Below the pieces are notes generated by a model. It searched no databases and was not told the origin of the DNA. It saw nothing but the letters and a program-made list of their open reading frames with translations. From the NCBI GenBank assembly GCA_016932895.1, contig JAFGCA010000570.1, positions 1 to 5,089 of the forward strand: a stretch of DNA of 5,089 nt, given 5' to 3'. The translations under genes and the position numbers were made by a program. Position 1 is the first letter of the stretch, and the number at the start of each line of letters is the position of its first letter. The DNA comes from Sedimentisphaerales bacterium (GTDB lineage Bacteria > Planctomycetota > Phycisphaerae > Sedimentisphaerales > SG8-4). Of this stretch, positions 1 to 5,089 are shown piece by piece.

Positions 1-2
1 AC

Positions 3-3002
3 AACTTCACCTTCACCCGTCTCTTCGAGCCCAACGATTCCCAGCAGGACCTCAACCCCTCCGCCCTCGCCATCGACGACAGCCCCTCGGCCCTCTTTGG
101 CGGCCTACTCTTCATGGGCACCTTCGGCCCAAGCCTCGGCGACGATTTCGACGGCCAGATCTATGCCGTCTCGCCCCAGGGCCAAATCGCTCCCTTCATC
201 ACCGCCTTCGTCGACGGCGAAGGTCAGCCCGCCTTCCGCAATGGCCTGGAAGTCACAGGCCTCTTCGACGTCACCGATATGGCCTTCCCCCCCACTTTTG
301 ACGGCCCCTTTGGCCCCTACCTCTACGTCCTGAGCGAAAATATCGACCAGAACGGCTCCAGCCAGGCCGGCGGCTTCTCCTCCGACCTCTGGCGAGTCGC
401 CGCCGACGGCGCCGCCGAACTCTTCGTCGAAAACTTCGCCGACGGCGTCATCTCCCTCGCCTTCGGCTCCTTCGCCTACGGCAACGACCTCTTCGTCGCC
501 ACCTTCCAGGGCGGCAAGGTCTACCGCATCACTCCCGCCGGCGACGTCGACCCGTTCTACGATTTCTCCATCTTCAGCTCCAACCTCATGGTCAGCGACG
601 TCGTCTTTACCCCTTCCGATCTCACCCTCGAACCCATGGCCGACGCGCTCCTGCTCTCGCTCGTCTCCGGAAACGCCGCCTTCCTCGTCCAGATACAACC
701 TAACGGCGCCGACATCCAGATCTGGGGCTCCGGCTTTGCCACCGGCGACGTCTCCAGCGGCGACCTGCTCTTCAATCCCGACCGGCAACTCATCGTCGCT
801 CAGCAGGATGACAAGAACCTCGTCCGCGTCGATTACGAAAATCTCCTCGACACCCGCCTCGACTCCCTTGCCCTGCGACGCGAAGTCCTCCTGCCCGGCG
901 ATCCCAACGAAACCATCGCCTACGCTCCGTATCTCCTCGCCACCGTCGGAAATCGCCCTCGCATCCTTCGCCTCGGCGACGGCCAGCTCGATAGCATCCG
1001 GACCGAATCCCGCCCCGTCGATCTCTCTGTGCCCGATCCTCCCGACGACACGCTCGAACCCCTCCAATTCACCTTCGATCCCGATGGCCAGCTTATCGCC
1101 TGGATGCCCCACAGGGACTCGCTGGAGGGCTCGACGCGAGCCGACGACGCCTTCACCAACTTCTTCACCGGCATCACCGGCGACGACCTCGCCGCATCTA
1201 CTCCTCTGGCGGATCCCTGCCTCGTCGCCCTTGCCATCGATCCCGCCGGTACGCTCTACACCCTCGCCCGCAATGCCGATTCTCCCGAACTCGCGCCCGA
1301 GGACCTCGCCTTTGACGACCGCCTCCTCGCCCTCGAACCCGGCCAATCAGGTCTGATCCCTGGCACGCTCCTCGAAATTCCCGCCTTGACCCGCGCCTCC
1401 ATCACGCTCGCAGGCCCCGGCGACCCCAACACCTTCGACATCGTCGCCGGTGACATCCTCAACGTCACCCTCGAAGATCAACCTGCCGGCGATTACCTCC
1501 TCCAGCTCGATTCCATTGACCGCACCGCCGGCGACTACGAACTCCTCGTCGGCGTCGATGCCGACTTCTCCGCCACCTACACGCTTACCGCCGCCGACAC
1601 CCCGCGCACCTTTACCACTGTCGCCGGCGATCGCCTCGATTTCGTCCTTACCGGCCCAGGCCAGGCATCTCTCCAGGTCGACCAACGCCCCGACGGAACA
1701 CTCATCGCCCTGCATGAACTTGACCTCACCGGCACGCGCCCCGACACCGAGGTGTCCTTCGTCAACCGTGACAATCCCGGCGATCTCTCGCTCGATGCAT
1801 TCTCGCTCGATGGCTCCCTCCAGCTCCTCGATCTCGAAGCCGACCTCCAGGCCTTCGAGGCTCCTGCCGGTTCCCGCGGCGCCGTCAAATTCTGCCGCCT
1901 GGGCCGCCTGCGATCCCTGGACGCCCCCAACCACAGTTTCCAGGAATTCCACGTCGCCGCCCTCGGCGAGCCGGATGCTCAGAATCTCTCCTTTGACGCC
2001 GCCCGTCTCACCGAACTCTACGTCGCCGGCGACGTAGACGGCATCCGGTTCTTCTCTCCAGGCCATCGCAACATCTACCGCACCGTCATCATTGACGGCC
2101 GCGTCGTCGAATCCGTCTTTTACGGCCTCATGTTGCTCGACTTCCGCGTGCGCAACCTCGCCGATGCCGATCTTGCCTTCGATGCCTCCGCCCTCGACTT
2201 CCGCACCGACAACGGCCGAATTCGACGCGCGATCTTCGACCAGGGCGACGTCGTCGATTCCTTCCTCGCCGCCAATCGCGCCATCGACTACGTCGAACTC
2301 TCCGACGGAAACCTTACTGACACCAGCGTTTCCGCCATCCACAGCTCCAGTAGCATCGGCGACTTCCTCGTCCTCTCCGACGCCGCCCCTGGCCCCGACA
2401 GCCCACGTGGTAACATCACAGGCGTTGGCTTTTCCGTCTATCGCCGATTCGATCGCCTCCACGCCGACGGAAACATCGACGAAAACACCTCTCTCTATTT
2501 CCGCAACACCTTCGCCGGCAAGCTCAACGAACTCTCCAGTGCAGGCCACTGCGCCGCCACACTCGGCGCAGGACGCATCATGGACATCCGCGTCGGCTAC
2601 GACCGCAACGCAACCCCACTCCCCGAAAGCGACTCCTTCACCGGCAGCGACTTCTCCGGCTCCGCCAGCGTCATCTTCCTGCTCAAGGAAATCAACGTCA
2701 CCGGCGCCATCCGCGACGCCTCCCTCGCCACCACCTATCCCGGCGTCGGCTATATCGGCAACGTCTACGCCCAGGATGGCTGCCTCGATTCCAACCTCTC
2801 CGCTGAACGCACCATCCGCCGTATCATGATCGGCTACGAAAACGGCAACCGTCGCCAGATCATGAACCTCGACGCCGACGTCTCCGGAACCATCGCCACC
2901 CGCGCCCTCGGCCGTCTCTACTACACCGGCTCCATCGACGACCTCACCCTCGACATCAACCGGAACGTCGGCCCCGTCCACGACGATAACCCCGCCAACT
3001 GA
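3..3002 (+). CDS. Large beta-rich, probably secreted protein (propeller-like, PPC-like and solenoid-like regions), 5'-truncated
   Basis: The frame is open from the first bases (NFTFTRLFEPND...) to a TGA at 3000-3002, giving about 999 residues; the start codon and any signal peptide lie outside the window. The first in-frame ATG (114) falls inside conserved-looking sequence, so it is unlikely to be the start. Residues ~1-460 contain repeated blades with the pattern GxIYAVSPxG, LWRVAADG, GKVYRITPAGD and ADPCLVALAIDPAGTLY, which resembles NHL/SMP-30-type beta-propellers. Residues ~468-560 hold two related segments centred on FDIVAGDILNVTL and FTTVAGDRLDFVL, which look like PPC-type beta-sandwich modules. 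Residues ~590-990 have short repeating strands (LTELYVAGDVDGI, LNELSSAGH, IGNVYAQDG, LGRLYYTGSIDDL), typical of a beta-solenoid. Only four cysteines were seen. The C-terminus (VGPVHDDNPAN) has no PEP-CTERM, LPXTG or dockerin-like signal. Codons are strongly C-ending. No catalytic motif is recognised, so the function is unknown; an adhesin, surface or extracellular scaffold role is an inference. Long antisense frames are taken as shadows of the codon bias. Confidence 0.85.
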   Translation, partial: NFTFTRLFEPNDSQQDLNPSALAIDDSPSALFGGLLFMGTFGPSLGDDFDGQIYAVSPQGQIAPFITAFVDGEGQPAFRNGLEVTGLFDVTDMAFPPTFDGPFGPYLYVLSENIDQNGSSQAGGFSSDLWRVAADGAAELFVENFADGVISLAFGSFAYGNDLFVATFQGGKVYRITPAGDVDPFYDFSIFSSNLMVSDVVFTPSDLTLEPMADALLLSLVSGNAAFLVQIQPNGADIQIWGSGFATGDVSSGDLLFNPDRQLIVAQQDDKNLVRVDYENLLDTRLDSLALRREVLLPGDPNETIAYAPYLLATVGNRPRILRLGDGQLDSIRTESRPVDLSVPDPPDDTLEPLQFTFDPDGQLIAWMPHRDSLEGSTRADDAFTNFFTGITGDDLAASTPLADPCLVALAIDPAGTLYTLARNADSPELAPEDLAFDDRLLALEPGQSGLIPGTLLEIPALTRASITLAGPGDPNTFDIVAGDILNVTLEDQPAGDYLLQLDSIDRTAGDYELLVGVDADFSATYTLTAADTPRTFTTVAGDRLDFVLTGPGQASLQVDQRPDGTLIALHELDLTGTRPDTEVSFVNRDNPGDLSLDAFSLDGSLQLLDLEADLQAFEAPAGSRGAVKFCRLGRLRSLDAPNHSFQEFHVAALGEPDAQNLSFDAARLTELYVAGDVDGIRFFSPGHRNIYRTVIIDGRVVESVFYGLMLLDFRVRNLADADLAFDASALDFRTDNGRIRRAIFDQGDVVDSFLAANRAIDYVELSDGNLTDTSVSAIHSSSSIGDFLVLSDAAPGPDSPRGNITGVGFSVYRRFDRLHADGNIDENTSLYFRNTFAGKLNELSSAGHCAATLGAGRIMDIRVGYDRNATPLPESDSFTGSDFSGSASVIFLLKEINVTGAIRDASLATTYPGVGYIGNVYAQDGCLDSNLSAERTIRRIMIGYENGNRRQIMNLDADVSGTIATRALGRLYYTGSIDDLTLDINRNVGPVHDDNPAN

Positions 3003-3050
3003 CGTATCCGACGTTCTCGTTCTGTCTGGCCACAGGTCGCCCGGAGGCGC

Positions 3051-3082
3051 AAAAAAAGTCCCCGCCAATAAGCGAGGACTTT
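3051..3082 (-). terminator. Rho-independent terminator of the phosphomannomutase gene
   Basis: Arms 3055-3065 and 3072-3082 form an 11-bp stem with a 6-nt loop (3066-3071). Read on the minus strand, the only non-Watson-Crick pair (3062/3075) is a G-U wobble and the stem runs into seven consecutive U (3057 down to 3051), the classic intrinsic terminator form. It lies 36 nt beyond the mutase stop codon. Read on the + strand, the same position is a C-A mismatch and only three T close the stem, so it would be a weaker terminator for the convergent large gene, which ends at 3002. The fold was read by eye; no energy was calculated. Confidence 0.85.
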
Positions 3083-3117
3083 GACATTTCTTCGTATGCG
3101 ATACGTGTTCGGCTACA

Positions 3118-4497
3118 TCAGTGTGCCACCGGCTTGCCCAGCACACTCTCAAGCTCTCCAATTCTTTCCTTGAGCAAATCTTCCGTATTGGCTTCCACAT
3201 TCAATCGCAGCAGCGGCTCCGTATTGCTCGCCCGGCAGTTGAACCACCAGTCCTCAAACTCCACCGTTACCCCGTCGAGATGATCGATCTTGCCGGCCGC
3301 GTATTTCTCTTCGAGCTGGGCCATCATCTTTTCCTTGTTTTCCACCTCGAAATTCATCTCTCCACTGCACGCATACCGCTTCAACGGCTCGATCATCTCG
3401 CTCAACGGCTTACTGCTTGCCGACAGTACATTGAGCAGATGCACCAGCGTAATCATCCCGCTGTCCGCATAGAAATTGTCCCGGTAATAGAAGTGCCCGC
3501 TCAATTCGCCCCCGAACACGCCCTTGGTGTCCTTGAGCGTCTTCTTCATGAACGCGTGCCCCACGCGCTCCCGCCGCGGCTGCCCGCCGTGCCGCACGAT
3601 CTCCTCTTTCACCGCCCGGCTCGACCGCAGATCGTAGATCACCGTCGCCCCAGGACTCTTCGCCAGAAAGTACCCCGCGAACAGCCCCGTCATCAAGTCG
3701 CACCCCACCGTCTCGCCCTTCTCGTCCACGATCACCAGCCGGTCCGCGTCCCCGTCGAAGCACACCCCCACGTCCGCTCCCTGCGCCAGCACCGCCGCCT
3801 TCAGCTCCGCCAGGTTCGACTCCACCAGCGGGTTCGGCTCATGCTTGAACACCCCCGTGCATTCCTCGTTCAACACTGTCATCTCAATCCCCAGCCCGCC
3901 AAACAACAGCGGAACCCACTTGCCCGCCATCCCGTTCGACGCATCCACCACGATCTTGAGCCGCCGCAGATTCGCCGCCAGAAAGCTCAGCACGTGCTGC
4001 CGGTACGGATCCGTCAGATCCTTCACTTTCACCGTTCCCGACCCTGCCGCCTTCGTATGCCGCAGCGTCGTCGCGATGTGCTTGATCTCCTGCAATCCCG
4101 TCTGCCCCCCGATCGGCCGGGCGCCCAGCCCGCTGATCTTGAACCCGTTGTAATGCGCCGGATTGTGGCTCGCCGTTACCTGCACGCCCCCGCACGTCCC
4201 CAGATGATTGATCGCAAAATAAATCTGCGGCGTGTCGATCACCCCGATATCGATCACGTTCGCGCCTGACCCCATCATCCCCTCCTTCAACGCCGTCGCC
4301 AGGGATTCGCTGTGCGTGCGCATGTCCCGCCCCACCACCACCGACTGCATGTTCACTTCCCCTCGCTCATACCCGTGCAGAAGCGACCGCAAAAACTGCG
4401 CCGACGCGTGACCGATCTTCCACGCCGCCTCCTCGTTCACCTGCTCCGGATACACCCCACGAATGTCGTACGCCTTGAAAATCGATTCGTCGATCAT
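3118..4497 (-). CDS. manB: Phosphomannomutase/phosphoglucomutase (alpha-D-phosphohexomutase)
   Basis: This 459-residue protein has the usual length of the bacterial PMM/PGM family (AlgC/ManB type). It interconverts hexose 6-phosphates and 1-phosphates in the cytoplasm through a phosphoserine, with Mg2+, supplying mannose-1-P or glucose-1-P for nucleotide sugars, exopolysaccharide and cell-envelope glycans. All four family signatures are present in order: the active-site loop TASHNP at 108-113 (phosphoserine 110), the metal loop DGDADR at 248-253, the sugar-recognition loop GGELSGH at 329-335 and the phosphate-binding loop RASNTEPLLR at 422-431. The N-terminal KAYDIRG (8-14) is also typical. 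The ATG at 4497 is chosen because KAYDIRG follows at the expected distance and an AGAAAGG ribosome binding site lies 8 nt upstream. The gene is intact and ends just before a strong terminator. Sugar preference (mannose or glucose) cannot be fixed from sequence; the GE-SGH loop form is usual for dual-specificity enzymes. The symbol manB is by family, and algC would be an equivalent label. Codons in the N-terminal two thirds are mostly G-ending, opposite to the large + strand gene. Confidence 0.96.
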   Translation of the reverse strand: MIDESIFKAYDIRGVYPEQVNEEAAWKIGHASAQFLRSLLHGYERGEVNMQSVVVGRDMRTHSESLATALKEGMMGSGANVIDIGVIDTPQIYFAINHLGTCGGVQVTASHNPAHYNGFKISGLGARPIGGQTGLQEIKHIATTLRHTKAAGSGTVKVKDLTDPYRQHVLSFLAANLRRLKIVVDASNGMAGKWVPLLFGGLGIEMTVLNEECTGVFKHEPNPLVESNLAELKAAVLAQGADVGVCFDGDADRLVIVDEKGETVGCDLMTGLFAGYFLAKSPGATVIYDLRSSRAVKEEIVRHGGQPRRERVGHAFMKKTLKDTKGVFGGELSGHFYYRDNFYADSGMITLVHLLNVLSASSKPLSEMIEPLKRYACSGEMNFEVENKEKMMAQLEEKYAAGKIDHLDGVTVEFEDWWFNCRASNTEPLLRLNVEANTEDLLKERIGELESVLGKPVAH

Positions 4498-4505
4498 CCG
4501 TCAAA

Positions 4506-4512
4506 CCTTTCT
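4506..4512 (-). promoter_or_regulatory. Ribosome binding site of the phosphomannomutase gene
   Basis: The minus strand reads AGAAAGG here, a partial Shine-Dalgarno match with 8 nt to the ATG at 4497. It supports the chosen start. It lies outside both hairpins in the spacer, so it does not appear to be sequestered by them. Confidence 0.65.
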
Positions 4513-4533
4513 GCTCTTCACAAGTCCTTGTCG

Positions 4534-4552
4534 TGCCCGGCCTGACCGGGCA
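4534..4552. repeat. Perfect 7-bp inverted repeat (spacer hairpin B)
   Basis: TGCCCGG (4534-4540) and CCGGGCA (4546-4552) are exact reverse complements around a 5-nt loop. All but the terminal pair are G-C, so it should fold as RNA or DNA. On the minus strand it sits 21 nt before the mutase ribosome binding site. No U-tract follows, so it is not a standard intrinsic terminator. It could be a processing or stability element, an attenuator part or a protein-binding dyad; the sequence does not decide among them. Confidence 0.6.
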
Positions 4553-4566
4553 TCCGGAATCTCTTG

Positions 4567-4620
4567 ACACAGATTCCACAGATTTGACAAAACAAATCCG
4601 CGAAATCCGCGCAATCCGCG
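4567..4620 (-). repeat. 9-bp tandem repeat array forming a 19-bp RNA hairpin (spacer hairpin A)
   Basis: On the + strand there are two 9-bp units (CACAGATTC, CACAGATTT at 4568-4585) and three more (AAATCCGCG, AAATCCGCG, CAATCCGCG at 4594-4620). The two groups are imperfect inverted copies: 4568-4586 pairs with 4593-4611 across a 6-nt loop. All five differences between the arms are transitions that give G-U wobbles in minus-strand RNA but C-A mismatches in + strand RNA. One further G-U pair (4567/4612) extends the stem to 20 bp. The array begins 2 nt past the stop codon of the upstream small gene and is transcribed with both minus-strand genes. No U-tract follows. From memory, similar ATCTGTG/ATCCGCG strings occur as dispersed intergenic repeats in other bacterial genomes and give spurious IREIR-type ORFs; this was not checked. 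Confidence 0.75.
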
Positions 4621-4621
4621 G

Positions 4622-4918
4622 TTACTTCTCTTTTTCCTCTTCTTCCCCCTCGTCATACCCATACTTCCACCCCTCCGTCTCATCCATCTCGTCGATCTCC
4701 CGCTCCATCATCTTGAACATCTTCTCCTGCATCGGCGCCAGCTTCTGATACCATCGCAGCGTCGCCTGGTGCGCCGCCAACAACCCGTCCAGCCGCAGCA
4801 ACTGCCACTTCGCCAGGCACGCCTCCTCCTTGATCGTCGAAAATGGGTTGCAGCTCAGGTGTACACGCCCCGTCGCCTCGTCCCGATGAAAATATTCGCA
4901 TTGTTCGCACTGAATCAT
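4622..4918 (-). CDS. Small four-cysteine protein with acidic C-terminal tail, function unknown
   Basis: This predicted 98-residue soluble protein starts MIQCEQCEYFHRD. Its cysteines are C4, C7, C23 and C34 (C-X2-C-X15-C-X10-C), a plausible zinc or other metal site, though not the spacing of a textbook zinc ribbon. Residues ~30-80 look helical, with a conserved-looking CLAKWQLLRLDGLL segment and a YQKLAPMQEKMFKMMEREID segment. The C-terminus is strongly acidic (DEGEEEEKEK). There is no signal peptide or membrane segment. The start is chosen at ATG 4918 because GGAGG at 4930-4926 is 7 nt upstream; an adjacent in-frame GTG at 4921 would add one residue but leave only 4 nt. I recall similar uncharacterised proteins in Planctomycetota but cannot verify this. 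It precedes the phosphomannomutase by 124 nt on the same strand, so co-transcription is possible. The ordered cysteines, the good ribosome binding site and a composition unlike a shadow frame support a real gene. Confidence 0.85.
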   Translation of the reverse strand: MIQCEQCEYFHRDEATGRVHLSCNPFSTIKEEACLAKWQLLRLDGLLAAHQATLRWYQKLAPMQEKMFKMMEREIDEMDETEGWKYGYDEGEEEEKEK

Positions 4919-4925
4919 CACGCCG

Positions 4926-4932
4926 CCTCCTG
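4926..4932 (-). promoter_or_regulatory. Strong Shine-Dalgarno site of the four-cysteine protein gene
   Basis: The minus strand reads CAGGAGG here, a near-consensus anti-16S match. Spacing is 7 nt to ATG 4918 and 4 nt to GTG 4921, which favours the ATG as start. It is stronger than the mutase site, so the small protein may be made at a higher level. Confidence 0.75.
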
Positions 4933-5034
4933 CTCGCCTCCGCCCCCATCAATTGCCGCCGCCCCTCGCTGCCCCTCCGCCCGCAGCGACCAGCGGGAGC
5001 GTCATTCTTCCGGATGACCGCGGCGGGACTATCT

Positions 5035-5047
5035 GTGCGATTCGCAC
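5035..5047. promoter_or_regulatory. 13-bp palindrome, possible operator, upstream of the small gene
   Basis: GTGCGA (5035-5040) and TCGCAC (5042-5047) are perfect inverted half-sites around one central base. They lie about 117 bp upstream of the small gene's start, where a promoter or operator for the minus-strand pair could sit. No convincing -35/-10 pair is visible in 4922-5089, and no regulator is identified. The surrounding DNA is low-complexity GC-rich (GCC runs, and a run of eight C at 5079-5086), so chance is possible. Confidence 0.3.
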
Positions 5048-5089
5048 CGCCGCCGCCGGCCCAACCCGTCATCCTACGCCCCCCCCGCC

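Noticed and set aside
105..1346. Long minus-strand open frame (413 codons) opposite the large + gene
   Set aside because: Its translation is dominated by G, E, V, A and D with no motif, as expected for the antisense of C-ending codons. The + frame has coherent propeller-like repeats.
1347..3200. Long minus-strand open frame (617 codons) opposite the large + gene
   Set aside because: It has the same antisense composition, runs through the mutase terminator and overlaps the mutase 3' end. No recognisable domain is seen.
3121..4269. + strand open frame of 382 codons across the mutase
   Set aside because: It is rich in R, H, P, Q and L without motifs, and is antisense to a complete mutase with all catalytic signatures.
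4560..4595. Promoter-like TTGTCA on the minus strand in the spacer
   Set aside because: No acceptable -10 hexamer lies 16-18 nt downstream, and the match is part of the repeat hairpin loop and arm.
4568..4620. Possible CRISPR-like array
   Set aside because: The units are only 9 bp, adjacent or nearly adjacent, with no spacers of regular length and no cas gene nearby.
4501..4748. Small frames on both strands over the spacer repeats (for example one containing KQIREIRAIRG)
   Set aside because: The apparent peptide repeats are translations of the 9-bp DNA repeat. There is no ribosome binding site or independent coding signal.
5010..5060. tRNA T-arm-like sequence GTGCGATTCGCAC
   Set aside because: The stem and loop sizes do not fit a T-arm, and no acceptor, D or anticodon arms are present around it.
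4680..5072. Minus-strand frame of 130 codons overlapping the small gene
   Set aside because: It overlaps the four-cysteine gene in another frame and is G, A, R and D rich. The other frame has the good Shine-Dalgarno site and the ordered cysteines.

Overview
The window is GC-rich DNA, most likely from a bacterium of the Planctomycetota, possibly Phycisphaerae-like. This placement is inferred from three things: a very large, cysteine-poor, probably secreted beta-rich protein; a phosphomannomutase whose N-terminus is of the style I associate with that group; and a small CxxC protein of a type I recall from planctomycete genomes. No marker gene in the window proves it.

Layout: (1) Positions 3-3002 on the + strand hold one long reading frame that is open at the left edge, so the gene is cut at its 5' end. 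It encodes about 999 residues with a beta-propeller-like first half, a duplicated pre-peptidase-C-terminal-like (PPC-like) middle and a beta-solenoid-like last 400 residues. (2) Positions 3003-3117 are a short convergent intergenic region with a rho-independent terminator that is strongest when read on the minus strand. (3) Positions 3118-4497 on the minus strand encode a complete phosphomannomutase/phosphoglucomutase with all four catalytic motifs. (4) Positions 4498-4621 are an unusual intercistronic spacer with a 9-bp repeat array that folds into a 19-bp RNA hairpin, then a second 7-bp hairpin, then the ribosome binding site of the mutase. (5) Positions 4622-4918 on the minus strand encode a 98-residue four-cysteine protein with an acidic tail. 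(6) Positions 4922-5089 are a GC-rich leader region with a 13-bp palindrome and no convincing gene.

The two minus-strand genes are co-directional and may be co-transcribed, with the structured spacer between them setting relative expression or mRNA stability. The large + strand gene converges on them and is probably an independent unit. Its function, if secreted, could relate to the cell surface. A link to sugar-phosphate supply by the mutase is only speculation. Across both orientations the + strand is C-rich over G: the + strand gene prefers C-ending codons and the mutase G-ending codons, which suggests a replication-strand bias.

I see no mobile element, CRISPR array, tRNA or rRNA. The most unusual feature is the repeat-built, strand-polarised hairpin between the two minus-strand genes.
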